NCBI GenBank assembly: GCA_903822545.1
Contig: CAIJPN010000024.1
Coordinates: 1 to 64,000 of the forward strand
Direction of reading: 5' to 3'
Length of the DNA: 64,000 bases
Origin: an uncultured Anaerolineae bacterium
GTDB taxonomy: Bacteria; Chloroflexota; Anaerolineae; Anaerolineales; Villigracilaceae
The notes under the pieces are model-generated. The model worked only from the letters and a program-made list of their open reading frames with translations, had not been told where the DNA came from and ran no database searches. This document shows, one piece after another, positions 7,634 through 16,414 of this stretch; position 1 is the stretch's first letter; each line of letters begins with the position of its first letter. The position numbers were made by a program, and so were the translations under genes.

Positions 7634-9265
7634 ATGCTACCTGAACTCAAAGTCCGCAAAATCCTGGGTCGAACTTACCTCAACGAAAACCGCCTGCCTG
7701 AAGCGCTGGATGTTTTTAGCAAAGTGTTGATGGACTATCCTGAAGACCTCGAAACACTGCTCATCCTCGGCAACTTCTACCTGGCCAGCGGCGATGGGAA
7801 AACCGCGAAGAATATCTACCTGCGCGCCAGGAAGGTTGACCCTGAAAACCGAAGCATTGAACACCAGATTAACCTGGCCGATGCTGTGGGCGGGGATGTG
7901 CCCGAAGAGCCTGTCCCCACTGACCTCCTGGCAGTATCGCGCCTGCTGCAACGCCTCACCGGGCAGCCCAAAGCCATCAACGAGGAAAATGTTATTCGCG
8001 CCGCTTCACTATTGGAAAAAATCATTCATAGCGAAAACCCTGCCGATGTGGTGGCCGAACGGCTGGACGAAATTGACGAATTGCTCCCCGCGCTGATCGA
8101 ACTGAACATCCGCCAGGCACAGGCTGATGGTCGCCACGAATTAGCCGAGGCGCTGCGAGGGCTTCAGCTCAACATTGATTACCAGCTGGATGTTAAAGAC
8201 AACGATCAAACCGCCACGGAAAAAACAGTGGCAGCTACGCCCCTCTTCAAGGGCAATATCCTACTGCTCCTGCCTGATACAGAAAAAAAATCGCGCCGCA
8301 TGGCTTTGCTCAAACCGGCGCTGGAAGGGCTTGGTTGCCATGTCAGTGAAAAAGGTAACTTCACGCCAGGGCGGGATGCCAAACCCGATGTGGTGATTGC
8401 CAGCAACCCACATACCAACCCGGCGATGGGCCAGAGTCTCGCAACACTTTCCACGCTGGGCGTGCCTATTATCCTTGACCTGGATTCAGATTTTGAGAAA
8501 CAGCCGGTTTTCCACCCTGAATATGCCACGCGCGGTCTGGGAACCCAAACGCGCAGTAATGTTTACACATCGGCACTGTCCCTGGCAAAAATTGTCTCTG
8601 TGCCATCTGAAACCCAGGCGGCTTCGCTCAAAGGGGTGGTCGAACAGGTTTGCTACATCCCAGATGGATGGTCGCAAAAGAACAAATTATGGGACAAGAA
8701 TCCCCCAGCGCGTAGCTCCATCAACATTGGGTGGGTTGGCAGCAGCGGTCAGCTGGAAGATTTGCTCTTCGTCCGCCGCTACATCTTGCGCATCATGCGC
8801 GAATTCCCCGACACCCGCATCGTTATCACCGGGAATCCACAGGCCTACCGCCTGTTTGAAACCCTGCCCGAAAACCGGCGGCTCTACCTGCCGGTTGTCT
8901 CACATGAAGAATTTCCCTACCTGCTCAGCCAGATGGATATTTTGCTGCTGCCACTGCGTAACCTGCCCTACAATCTTTCTGCTCCAGACACATTGCTTGT
9001 AGATGCCGGGGCTCGTAGCATTCCGTGGATTGCTTCACCCATGCCAGCCTTCAGGCGCTGGTCAGCAGGAGGCATGATTGCCGAAACGCCGGATGAATGG
9101 CATCTCAACTTGCGTCACATGGTAAAGGATCACGAACTGCGCAGCAACCTGGGTCGCGCCGGGCGTTATGCTGCCCGTACACGCGAAATGGAACAGGTTG
9201 GCCTGCTTTGGCTGGAAACTATTGCCCAGGCCGCCAGCGCCGGCATTTTTTCACAGCGCAAATAG
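7634..9265 (+). CDS. TPR-domain glycosyltransferase-like protein
   Basis: 543 residues. Residues 1-90 contain TPR-like repeats (LGRTYLNENRLPEALDVFSK, LILGNFYLASGDGKTAKNIY), followed by a linker and a GT-B-like half: NILLLLPDTEKKSRRMALLK, INIGWVGSSGQLEDL, IVITGNPQAYRL, PYLLSQMDILLLPLRNLPY and LLVDAGARSIPWIASPMPAF. The last motifs resemble the nucleotide-sugar side of GT4 enzymes. No signal peptide, so it is cytoplasmic. It leads a three-gene operon with a second glycosyltransferase-like gene (18-base gap) and a SUMF1-fold gene, suggesting a surface glycan or glycoprotein role. The acceptor cannot be told from sequence. The upstream -10 is weak (TATAGA near 7593) and the ribosome site is poor. 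Confidence 0.75.
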   Translation: MLPELKVRKILGRTYLNENRLPEALDVFSKVLMDYPEDLETLLILGNFYLASGDGKTAKNIYLRARKVDPENRSIEHQINLADAVGGDVPEEPVPTDLLAVSRLLQRLTGQPKAINEENVIRAASLLEKIIHSENPADVVAERLDEIDELLPALIELNIRQAQADGRHELAEALRGLQLNIDYQLDVKDNDQTATEKTVAATPLFKGNILLLLPDTEKKSRRMALLKPALEGLGCHVSEKGNFTPGRDAKPDVVIASNPHTNPAMGQSLATLSTLGVPIILDLDSDFEKQPVFHPEYATRGLGTQTRSNVYTSALSLAKIVSVPSETQAASLKGVVEQVCYIPDGWSQKNKLWDKNPPARSSINIGWVGSSGQLEDLLFVRRYILRIMREFPDTRIVITGNPQAYRLFETLPENRRLYLPVVSHEEFPYLLSQMDILLLPLRNLPYNLSAPDTLLVDAGARSIPWIASPMPAFRRWSAGGMIAETPDEWHLNLRHMVKDHELRSNLGRAGRYAARTREMEQVGLLWLETIAQAASAGIFSQRK

Positions 9266-9283
9266 TTTTTTGGGAGTGTCGCG

Positions 9284-10372
9284 TTGATCATCACGTATAT
9301 TTACTCAAATTGCCTGGCCGACCAGATCCGTGCGCAAGTGCGCTGCCGGAACCTGGTCGATGCCATCAATCGGGCGGGCAGTCATCAGGCCTACCTGCTG
9401 AGTTTTGATGCGTTTGTTCAGAACACACCTGAATCACAGAGAATTTGTGCCGCATCTGACCTGCTGGTCATTTACCGTTACCTGTACGGCCCGGCCCTGG
9501 CAGCGGTTCAGTATTGGAAAGCGCGCGACAAAGCTGTGATTGTCGATTTTGATCAGGCTATCAACTTCCTCACCAAAGATATGCCCGGATACGGCTTCTG
9601 GTACCAGGGCCTGCCACCTAACGAATGTGTGGCAGGCCTCGGCCACATCGAATACCCCATCGACCCTCCGCCTATTGAACAATTCAAATGGGGGCTTGGC
9701 ATGGTGGATGCTGCAACCGTTGCATCTACCCGCCTGGCTGATGATTGGTCGCAGTTTACCAGGGTATACGAACTGCCCGATTACATCAATACCCATCATT
9801 ATCCCGTATCAGAGCATAACCACGAAAACGAAATCTGGATCGGTTTTGGGAATGAAATGGAATGTATGCACCTGGATGCTATCGGGTTGAAGACTGCATT
9901 GGAGAATGTCTGCCAGGCGCGCCCACAAGTCCGGTTACTATTGTGCGATTGGCAGGAAAAACCAGCGATGAACTGGAATATTCCACTTTCACAGGTACAC
10001 ACCCACGCCCTGTATTATTTCGATGAGTGGGTCAGCCTGTTGCTTAAGTTAGATATTGGGCTTTTTCCTATCATCAGGGATTATGATGTGCGCTCCAGCC
10101 CCAACAGCCTGGTTGAATTTATGATTTCAAAAATCCCCTGGATCGCCAGTGAACAGCCTGGTTACCATCGCTTCGCGCCCTATGGTCAATGGGTGCAAAA
10201 TTCACCCAAAGCATGGGAAAATGCCATCCTGGACATGGTCGATCATCTCAGCCAGTACAAAAAACGCGCAGCCCGGGAACCGTTCCTGTTCGCTCTCAGT
10301 CAGGATATCAGCGTCAATATCGATAAAATCTTGCGCGTATATGATCTGATTCTCCAAAAAGGCAACAGGTGA
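9284..10372 (+). CDS. Glycosyltransferase-like protein (GT-B fold)
   Basis: 362 residues from a TTG start preceded by GGGAG. The N-terminus MIITYIYSNCLADQIRAQVR and the phrase ASDLLVIYRYLYGPALAAVQ, followed by KAVIVDFDQAI, resemble proteins annotated as family 1 glycosyltransferases. The C-terminal half has IWIGFGNEMECMHLD, LDIGLFPIIRDYDVRSSPNS and LVEFMISKIPWIASEQPGYH, where a donor sugar would be bound. It lies between the TPR glycosyltransferase and the SUMF1-fold gene with short gaps (18 and 3 bases), so the three are likely co-transcribed. The start could also be a few codons downstream, but no ATG offers a better context. Exact sugar and linkage are unknown. Confidence 0.7.
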   Translation: MIITYIYSNCLADQIRAQVRCRNLVDAINRAGSHQAYLLSFDAFVQNTPESQRICAASDLLVIYRYLYGPALAAVQYWKARDKAVIVDFDQAINFLTKDMPGYGFWYQGLPPNECVAGLGHIEYPIDPPPIEQFKWGLGMVDAATVASTRLADDWSQFTRVYELPDYINTHHYPVSEHNHENEIWIGFGNEMECMHLDAIGLKTALENVCQARPQVRLLLCDWQEKPAMNWNIPLSQVHTHALYYFDEWVSLLLKLDIGLFPIIRDYDVRSSPNSLVEFMISKIPWIASEQPGYHRFAPYGQWVQNSPKAWENAILDMVDHLSQYKKRAAREPFLFALSQDISVNIDKILRVYDLILQKGNR

Positions 10373-10375
10373 TCC

Positions 10376-11206
10376 ATGCCTTCTTCCAACTCTAAACTGA
10401 ACGCTGAAGGTTGGGAGGTGACCCCCTCCGAACAGGCGCACAAGGCCAAGACTCCCACAATGTTTGAGATTGCGGCGGGAACTTTTTTGATGGGTACCAG
10501 CGACGAAAACATTAAACAATTGCAGCTAAAGGAACCAGATTGGGCGTATGAATGGTCAGACAATAACCTGTTTGCTGCCGAGCAGCCCCAGCACCCGGTC
10601 ACGCTTTCAGCGTTCGCAATTGCCCAATTCCCCGTGACAAATGCTGAATATCACACCTTTATATGGGATTCTGGTCACCGCATTCCGCGCAGTTGGGTTG
10701 GGTATACCTTTCCAAACAATGCGGAAGAACATCCGGTGGCGGGGATTTCAAAAAACGATGCTGAAGCTTACATCCGCTGGCTTAATCAAAAAACCGGGAT
10801 GACGTTCAGGCTGCCCACCGAGGCCGAATGGGAGCGCGCAGCCCGTGGCGATGATGGCCGCATCTATCCATGGGGCAACACTTTTGACCCGTGGCGATGC
10901 AACACTGCCGAGAGTATCAAAAAAGGAACAACGCCAGTTGGAACGTATTCTCCCAGCGGTGATAGTATTTATGGCGCTGCTGATATGGTTGGGAATATCT
11001 GGGAATGGACGCAGTCGTTGTTCCTACCCTATCCATACCGCCCCAATGCCAACCGCGAAGAATCCAAACCGAATGGGCGTTATGTGGTGCGCGGGGGGGC
11101 CTGGTATTACACCCGCAAACTGGCGCGCTGTTCTGTGCGCGAAGGTGTTTTACCCGATCACGTTTCTCCGTTGATTGGGTTTCGGCTGGCTCGTTCTATC
11201 GAATAG
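10376..11206 (+). CDS. SUMF1/FGE-fold protein lacking the catalytic cysteine pair
   Basis: 276 residues with the formylglycine-generating-enzyme fold: FEIAAGTFLMGTSDEN, HPVTLSAFAIAQFPVTNAEY, FRLPTEAEWERAARG, YPWGNTFDPWRCN, DMVGNIWEWTQSLF and VVRGGAWYYTRKLARCSVRE, ending IGFRLARS. True FGE enzymes have two cysteines in the segment after RGGS; here tyrosine and alanine stand at those positions and only one cysteine follows later. It is therefore probably not a sulfatase-activating enzyme; C-type-lectin-like binding or an EgtB-like role is possible. The ATG follows GGTGATCC and lies 3 bases from the upstream stop, so translation is probably coupled to the glycosyltransferase gene. Confidence 0.85.
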   Translation: MPSSNSKLNAEGWEVTPSEQAHKAKTPTMFEIAAGTFLMGTSDENIKQLQLKEPDWAYEWSDNNLFAAEQPQHPVTLSAFAIAQFPVTNAEYHTFIWDSGHRIPRSWVGYTFPNNAEEHPVAGISKNDAEAYIRWLNQKTGMTFRLPTEAEWERAARGDDGRIYPWGNTFDPWRCNTAESIKKGTTPVGTYSPSGDSIYGAADMVGNIWEWTQSLFLPYPYRPNANREESKPNGRYVVRGGAWYYTRKLARCSVREGVLPDHVSPLIGFRLARSIE

Positions 11207-11223
11207 AGCTTGCTACCCGGGGG

Positions 11224-12858
11224 TTATTGCTCGTTCTGGTCGCTATCTGGCAGGATGATGATGAATTTGGTGCCTTTGCCAGCCTTTGTCTCGAAGTGAA
11301 TTTCCCCATTGTGTTCTTTGATAATCTGTGAACTGACGTATAGCCCCAGCCCGGTACCCTTCCCAGATTCTTTGGTGGTAAAGAATGGCTCGAATATCCG
11401 CTCCTGGTGTTCAGGTTGGATGCCATTCCCATTATCGGAAAAAGCGATACGGTACTCGTTGTTTTCGTACAGGCTTGAAATTGAGATGATCCCCTTATTC
11501 GACTCAACCGCCCCCAGGGCATTTATGATCAAATTCAGCCAGACTCCTTTGAGCTGGTTTTTGTGACCGTAAAGTGGGGGAATGTTTTCATCCAGTGCCA
11601 GCTTTATCATAATGGAGCGGTTTTTAATTTCATAATTTGCCACGGCAATGGCATCACGGATCGATTGATTCAAAGAAAACTCTTCGAATTCATCTCGTTT
11701 TTCCCGGCGGGCACTATCTAGCAGGCTGCCCACAATTTTTGCGGCGCGCACTCCGGCAGTTTCGATCAGTTTGAGTGAGTCGAGGGTGTCTTCATCTGCA
11801 TTGGGCAGGTCACGCAGTAACAGTTGGGCATTGGCAATGATGGCTGCCAGCGGGTTGTTGATCTCGTGGGCCACATTGGCTGCCAGCTGCCCAATGGAAG
11901 CCAGCTTTTCAGATTGGATCAGGTTTGCTTCCAGGATCCATTTCTCGGTAATATCTTCATCAAAAACAATCGCCCGGTTAACCTGGTTGGCGCTTTCCCG
12001 AATCGGGATGGTTGTGATTTCCCAGTGGACGAAGGTTTCTTTGGGGCCCCACTCTCTCAAATTGCGCACCGCCGGGATACCCTGGAAGGCTTCTTGTACC
12101 CGGCATAAAGCACAGGGCGTGGCATTGCCGAATAATTTTTCGTAACATTTTCCGCCGACCAATTCGTGTGGCAGCTTGTTGACCCGTTCACTGCGACGGC
12201 TGTTGATGGCCATAATGGTGTACGAGCGGTCAACAATATAGACACAGATGGGGATATTATCAAAAAATGTGCGCAGGGTGTTGCGCGAGTTGACAATTTC
12301 CCACTGGCTGGCTTCCAACTCTGCCTTGCTGATAATGAGCTGGTGATTGTGTTCGACCGCGAAAATGGCGTTTGCTGTGGCGTTCACCATTAGCTGCAAG
12401 AAGCGGCTGCGCTTTTGGTCTGTAAAATCGAAGGCTGGGTTAATAAACACTATGCTCCCTAGCACGTTTTTTTCCACGCACAAGGGGGCCACGATAATAT
12501 TTTTGATTGACTCGACAAGTGTATCTGCAAAAACCGGGTCAGCCTCAGAGATTTGACGCGCATTCATCTCGATCAGTCTGGATGTCTCGGTAACAGCCCC
12601 ACATAGCGGGCTGGATTTGAGCAAGAAAGCGTTCTCAGACCTCCAGCTTTGACCATCGCCCAGGTTTTTTTTGTGTGCCAATAGTTCCGGATGGTCAAAA
12701 TCAAACAAAATTAACGATGCTTCTTCTGCGTTGATATATTTACTGATATGGCTGGTGGCGCTTATTTGCAGGGCGTTTTTGTCGCCAGGGTGGTTTTGCT
12801 CACTGATCAACGCCTCAAAAAAAACGAAGCCGACTTCATCAAATAAAGTTTCAGGCAT
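11224..12858 (-). CDS. Sensor histidine kinase with GAF and PAS domains
   Basis: 544 residues, no membrane segment. GAF-like domain at about 20-170 (VAPLCVEKNVLGSIVFINPA), PAS at about 190-300 (FFDNIPICVYIVDRSYTIM) with an internal cysteine motif NATPCALCRVQEAF, HisKA at 313-380 with the phosphorylated His331 in NVAHEINNPLAAI, and HATPase_c to the end (NLIINALGAVES, FSDNGNGIQPEHQ, FEPFFTTKESGKGTGLGLYV). The PAS cysteines could hold a metal or sense redox state; that is inference. It is the partner of the response regulator 12 bases upstream on the same strand. It converges with the SUMF1-fold gene across 17 bases without a visible terminator. Confidence 0.92.
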   Translation of the reverse strand: MPETLFDEVGFVFFEALISEQNHPGDKNALQISATSHISKYINAEEASLILFDFDHPELLAHKKNLGDGQSWRSENAFLLKSSPLCGAVTETSRLIEMNARQISEADPVFADTLVESIKNIIVAPLCVEKNVLGSIVFINPAFDFTDQKRSRFLQLMVNATANAIFAVEHNHQLIISKAELEASQWEIVNSRNTLRTFFDNIPICVYIVDRSYTIMAINSRRSERVNKLPHELVGGKCYEKLFGNATPCALCRVQEAFQGIPAVRNLREWGPKETFVHWEITTIPIRESANQVNRAIVFDEDITEKWILEANLIQSEKLASIGQLAANVAHEINNPLAAIIANAQLLLRDLPNADEDTLDSLKLIETAGVRAAKIVGSLLDSARREKRDEFEEFSLNQSIRDAIAVANYEIKNRSIMIKLALDENIPPLYGHKNQLKGVWLNLIINALGAVESNKGIISISSLYENNEYRIAFSDNGNGIQPEHQERIFEPFFTTKESGKGTGLGLYVSSQIIKEHNGEIHFETKAGKGTKFIIILPDSDQNEQ

Positions 12859-12870
12859 TAGGCTGCTCCG

Positions 12871-13659
12871 CTATCCCATGCCTCCATTGATGGAATACCC
12901 ATAGCCCTGGATGGTCTTGATAAATACAGGATTCTTCGGGTCTGCCTCAATGCTCTCGCGCAGGTTTTTGATATGAACGCGGACCAGATCAGTACTGCCT
13001 GTATCCGCCGGATAGTCCCAAACCTCTTCCAGCAGCAGCGAAGGGGAAAAGATTTTATTGGGGTGCGTCATCATATGGTATAGCAGGGAATATTGGACAG
13101 GTGTCAGGCGGAACTTTCCTTTGTGCGGGCTGGTGAACATATAGGTATGTGTATCCAATAAATAATCACCAATGCGGATAATCCCATCGCTGTCAGCCTG
13201 TTCGCCCTGCGCAAACTTAATCTCCACTTCTGGCGGTAACTTGGCATCCACGGTAACCCCATTGCTGCTGCTTTTGGTACGGCGCAAAATCGCCTTCACA
13301 CGCAACAGCAACTCATCCACATTAAACGGCTTCCGCAGGTAATCATCTGCGCCCACGCTCAGGCCGACGATGGCATCTTCTACCTTCACCTTGGCTGTCA
13401 GGAATAACACCGGCACATCCTTGAGTTGGGCGTCTTCCCTCATCTCTTTGCAGACGGTATAACCGTCCATCCCAGGCATGATCACATCCAAAATTACCAG
13501 GTCTGGTACCTTGCGGCGAGCCGCACGTAACCCGGCAACCCCTGTATTGGCGATTTGTACCTTGTACTCATTCCCTCGCAGGCAACGCTCAACAGTTTTT
13601 GCAACAATTTCGTCGTCATCGATGATCAAGATATTGGCAGTGTTCATACATTCCGGCAT
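12871..13659 (-). CDS. OmpR-type response regulator
   Basis: 262 residues. The receiver domain (about 8-125) has the acidic pair DDD, the phosphoacceptor Asp58 in LVILDVIMPGMDG, a threonine in LFLTAK and lysine in YLRKPF. The C-terminal winged helix (about 165-260) has FRLTPVQYSLLYHMMTHPNK, then LVRVHIKNLRESIEADP and IKTIQGYGYSI, typical of OmpR/PhoB. The linker between them is long (about 40 residues) and acidic. It precedes the sensor kinase gene in the same transcript. The start is uncertain: ATG 13659 follows GAAGG without a gap, while ATG 13647 gives the usual receiver N-terminus (MNTANILIIDDDE). Confidence 0.93.
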   Translation of the reverse strand: MPECMNTANILIIDDDEIVAKTVERCLRGNEYKVQIANTGVAGLRAARRKVPDLVILDVIMPGMDGYTVCKEMREDAQLKDVPVLFLTAKVKVEDAIVGLSVGADDYLRKPFNVDELLLRVKAILRRTKSSSNGVTVDAKLPPEVEIKFAQGEQADSDGIIRIGDYLLDTHTYMFTSPHKGKFRLTPVQYSLLYHMMTHPNKIFSPSLLLEEVWDYPADTGSTDLVRVHIKNLRESIEADPKNPVFIKTIQGYGYSINGGMG

Positions 13660-14251
13660 CCTTCGACAAGAAAAACAGGTTCCAGCAACAAAGACTTACA
13701 TTGCCAGGGCTGGCGCCAGTTTTTTGGTAAGTTACTACATCTGAGCACTTTCTGTGCTAGGCAGAGCACCCTTTGACTGTGTTTAGCGTACACAGCCCAG
13801 AGCGCAGTGCGGGAAATGCGCTCCAACACCCGTTTGGGGCGGCAATCTTTTGAAAAAAGAGCGAACTTGAAGCGCAATTTCAAAAGGTGGAAACTTGAGT
13901 TAATGATCAATTCTTATGAAAAATGTGCTTTGTGCCAGGCAAACCAAGTTAAAAAACATATATTAATAATTATACAAGCAACTCTTAGAGTCATGTGTTT
14001 GATGCACACTCCAAATTACTCTCCCCGCGAATAGCCAGGCTGCCAAACTCAGCCTATATTGAGGCGCCAGCATGCCGCGGAATTGCCCTGCCAGGCAGCA
14101 TTTGGGGCAACAGAAGAAATATACAATGCACAGCACTGCCCATAAATGGGTGGAAACCCCCATCTTTTTTCAGGTCTCTCATACTACGGACCTTATCATG
14201 CCCAGGGTTGCAAATTGAGATTTTTCTTTAACTGGCAAGGATCAATTTATA
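13660..14251. other. Long intergenic region without a convincing gene
   Basis: Divergent promoters for the two-component pair (minus) and lycopene cyclase (plus) must lie here. I see only short, family-less open frames. A small hairpin (ATGGG/CCCAT, 14146-14163) followed by CTTTTTT resembles a terminator on the plus strand, but no gene precedes it. AGCAC/GTGCT repeats near 13743-13758 could be a regulator site. Confidence 0.5.
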
Positions 14252-14278
14252 ACCCTGGCAGGGTATATTCAGTATAAT
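14252..14278 (+). promoter_or_regulatory. Promoter and palindrome before the lycopene cyclase gene
   Basis: A consensus -10 TATAAT at 14273-14278 lies only 9 bases before the ATG, so the mRNA would be leaderless or nearly so, and there is no ribosome-binding site. The -35 position is taken by a 13-base palindrome, ACCCTG-G-CAGGGT (14252-14264), and not by TTGACA, which suggests activator or repressor control. Confidence 0.5.
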
Positions 14279-14287
14279 TCCATAGCC

Positions 14288-15082
14288 ATGACATATTTTG
14301 GATTTCTGCTACGCTTCGTTTTCATCCCCATCCTGGGCATGCTTGTCATCACCTGGCTGGATATGCGCCAGAACCGCCCTGCCACGGGGTTCGATAACCG
14401 CAAATATTTCCCCATCCTGGCAGTTCATATCATCCTGGCGCTGGTTTACACCACCCCCTGGGATAACTACCTGGTTGCCACCGGTGTCTGGTATTACAAC
14501 CCGGCGCTGGTCACCGGCATCGTTTTTGGTTATGTTCCTCTCGAAGAATATACCTTCTTCATCGTCGAAACGATTTTATCTGGCCTGTGGTGGTGGTTCC
14601 TTGCTCGCCGGTTGGATTTACCCAAGCCAGGAACCTTTCGCCGTAACCCAACGCTGGTGGCCTGGTCGAGCGGGTTGATGCTGGCCGCCTGGCTTTTCTT
14701 TACCTACTTGTTTTTCTTCGGCGCCCCGGCATACACCTACCTCAGCATCACACTCTTTTGGGCGCTGCCGGCCATCCTGCCGCAACTGCTTTTTGGCGCA
14801 GATATCTTGTGGCATTACCGCAAGCTGGTTTTTTGGACGATCTTCCCGCCAGCGTTGTATCTTTCTCTGACTGACATCATAGCCCTGGGGGCAACCACCT
14901 GGTCGATTTCTCCCACCCAAACCACCGGGATCTTGTTTTTTGGCATCTTGCCGCTCGAAGAAGTGGTGTTTTTCTTCATCACCAACCTGCTGATTGGCTT
15001 TGGCATGACCCTGATGCTTGCCAATATCAGTCACGCAAGGCTGGCAGCGTGGCGGGCGCGTAACTTCAAAGGGCTACCGTAG
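14288..15082 (+). CDS. Lycopene cyclase (fused CrtYc-CrtYd type)
   Basis: 264 residues with six to seven hydrophobic segments. Two tandem cyclase-domain copies are visible: the first with TTPWDNYLVATGVWYY and GYVPLEEYTFFIVETI (about 55-100), the second with ISPTQTTGILFFGILPLEEV (about 200-220). The PxEE motifs are shared by the heterodimeric CrtYc/CrtYd cyclases of actinobacteria and the CarR domain of fungi; here both halves are in one chain. It would cyclise lycopene ends in the membrane to beta-carotene or gamma-carotene. No other carotenoid gene is in the window. The mRNA is probably leaderless. A perfect hairpin terminator follows. Confidence 0.88.
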   Translation: MTYFGFLLRFVFIPILGMLVITWLDMRQNRPATGFDNRKYFPILAVHIILALVYTTPWDNYLVATGVWYYNPALVTGIVFGYVPLEEYTFFIVETILSGLWWWFLARRLDLPKPGTFRRNPTLVAWSSGLMLAAWLFFTYLFFFGAPAYTYLSITLFWALPAILPQLLFGADILWHYRKLVFWTIFPPALYLSLTDIIALGATTWSISPTQTTGILFFGILPLEEVVFFFITNLLIGFGMTLMLANISHARLAAWRARNFKGLP

Positions 15083-15110
15083 CCTGTACGGGCACAGAAA
15101 GCGGCAATAG

Positions 15111-15153
15111 AACACAAAGGCTGGGCGTTATCGCAACGCCCAGCCTTTGTGTT
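15111..15153. terminator. Bidirectional terminator between convergent genes
   Basis: Perfect 19-base arms (AACACAAAGGCTGGGCGTT and complement) around a 5-base loop, with A-rich and T-rich flanks. It lies between the lycopene cyclase stop and the stop of the 108-residue protein and can serve both. Confidence 0.85.
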
Positions 15154-15168
15154 TGTTCCCTGCTAAAA

Positions 15169-15495
15169 TTATTCGCGTGGGGTAAGGATCGAGATCAGGC
15201 GTTCCAGCATCTCGGCGCGGTAATCAATCGCGGATTGAACATTCTGCTGGTGCAGGTCGAACATAACGGTATCGATGACCAGTTCGCCATCCGCGCTTTT
15301 TTTCATCGGGACGATGTTGTCGCTATCGCCATCCAGCTTGACGACGGTGCGGGCGGCCAGTTTTGCGCCATCCAGGGCCGCGCCCATTTCTACATAGTGG
15401 GTTTCGACAGCCATTTCAGAAGCATCTTCGATGTATTTGGCGATCTTTTCAGCCGCAGTCTTGAGGGCTTCTTTCAATTCGGTAGGGGTTGCCAT
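15169..15495 (-). CDS. 108-residue stand-alone copy of the peptidase C-terminal domain
   Basis: This small protein aligns along nearly its whole length with residues 575-683 of the clan CD peptidase two genes upstream. Shared positions include an EDA(S/T)-x2-(L/M)-x-VET segment, VTRVTIDGD versus VVKLDGD, GE(I/L)-x-IDT, LH or HLD, and a final helix (SRAELMKTLLSAI versus YRAEMLERLISIL). Such a shared domain suggests homotypic contact between peptidase and small protein, for example as an adaptor or inhibitor. It has no signal peptide or membrane segment. AAGGAG lies 9 bases before the ATG. It is the last gene of the conflict locus and ends at the terminator at 15111-15153. No named family is recognised. 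Confidence 0.8.
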   Translation of the reverse strand: MATPTELKEALKTAAEKIAKYIEDASEMAVETHYVEMGAALDGAKLAARTVVKLDGDSDNIVPMKKSADGELVIDTVMFDLHQQNVQSAIDYRAEMLERLISILTPRE

Positions 15496-15551
15496 GATTT
15501 ATTTCTCCTTTTGGGTTTTGGTTGAATAAGCGGGGGATTGCTCCCCAGATT

Positions 15552-16400
15552 TTATTGCGAAAGTTCCTGATACTGCTTGACCTGATCCATGATCTGGCGC
15601 ACGTACTTGTATACTACTGGCAGCGCCAGCACCGCGCCGCCGGGGGTAGCCATCAGTGCTGAAAGTTTTCCCGCACCGCCAGCAATGGTCATGACCATTT
15701 GCATTTTCAGCGCCCGGCTATGGGTGGCAAAACGCAGGGTGCGCCGGTGCAGCTCGATCTGTGCTTCTGAGATCGCAGCATCCCAGACGGTGACGGCATC
15801 GCCGCTCCAATCGATGGTCGTGCGGGCCAGGGTTTTGTCTGAGGTGGCAGTCTCGACCCAGGCAAAGTGCAGCACCTCGCGGTTGACTTGCTCCAGCAGG
15901 GCGTTGAATTGGGCCTTGGCTTGCTCCAGCGCGGGGTTGATGGTGTCTTCCATGATGCCAAAATGCACTTCTTCGCTGGCAGCTTTTGGCTGTCCTTTAT
16001 CGGCATCGTTTAACAGGCTGAGCAGGTCGGCTTCGGCGGCATCTTCTTGCGGGGTTTCATCGCCAATGCCAAAGTGGACTTCACCACTGGTAGATTGGGG
16101 GCGTGCCTGGGTGCGAGTAACCAGCGCATCGATGCGGTTGGGAACATCATCCAGCATTTTGGCCGAGGCGGCCATGCGCGCTTCTTGCTGGCGGAAGGCG
16201 GATTCAGCATCGGCGGCGTTGTCGGGGAATTTGATGCGATAGACAGGCGTATCAGGTGGCGGGGCGGATGGTTGTTCGTCGCCAATCCCAAAGTGGACGG
16301 TTTCATCCGCCGGGGCCGGGGATGATGCCCAAAGGCCGAGCGGGTCATCCATCCCCGTGCCGGTAACTTCAAATTTGACGGTGTTTTTTGCGCTGTCCAT
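15552..16400 (-). CDS. 282-residue protein with three HFGI motifs and a hydrophobic C-terminal segment
   Basis: No family recognised. The N-terminal half is acidic, Pro/Ala-rich and probably disordered. It carries three copies of an HFGI motif: ETVHFGIGDEQ (from residue 33), GEVHFGIGDET (from 107) and EEVHFGIMEDT (from 144). A related STDHFGVAEGID lies at residues 57-68 of the neighbouring peptidase. The C-terminal half (about 150-282) is helical and contains a Gly/Ala-rich apolar stretch, MVMTIAGGAGKLSALM then ATPGGAVLALPVVYKYV, that could insert into a membrane. I infer a peptidase substrate or membrane-active executor with recognition motifs in the flexible part. The start lies 14 bases after the peptidase stop, without a clear ribosome site. 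Confidence 0.75.
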   Translation of the reverse strand: MDSAKNTVKFEVTGTGMDDPLGLWASSPAPADETVHFGIGDEQPSAPPPDTPVYRIKFPDNAADAESAFRQQEARMAASAKMLDDVPNRIDALVTRTQARPQSTSGEVHFGIGDETPQEDAAEADLLSLLNDADKGQPKAASEEVHFGIMEDTINPALEQAKAQFNALLEQVNREVLHFAWVETATSDKTLARTTIDWSGDAVTVWDAAISEAQIELHRRTLRFATHSRALKMQMVMTIAGGAGKLSALMATPGGAVLALPVVYKYVRQIMDQVKQYQELSQ

Positions 16401-16414
16401 GCTTTTTCGCGGCG

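Noticed and set aside
10376-11206. Formylglycine-generating enzyme (sulfatase activator)
   Set aside because: The fold fits, but the two active-site cysteines are replaced by tyrosine and alanine, and no sulfatase is present.
13807-14034. 75-residue plus-strand frame in the region between the two-component genes and lycopene cyclase
   Set aside because: No ribosome site, no recognisable family and biased composition; treated as non-coding.
14146-14170. Terminator-like hairpin before lycopene cyclase
   Set aside because: No plus-strand gene ends nearby, so a terminator role has no target; kept only as a note.
15552-16400. Bacterial gasdermin
   Set aside because: Size and neighbouring peptidase fit, but the N-terminal half is Pro/Ala-rich and disordered and shows no gasdermin-like strand pattern.
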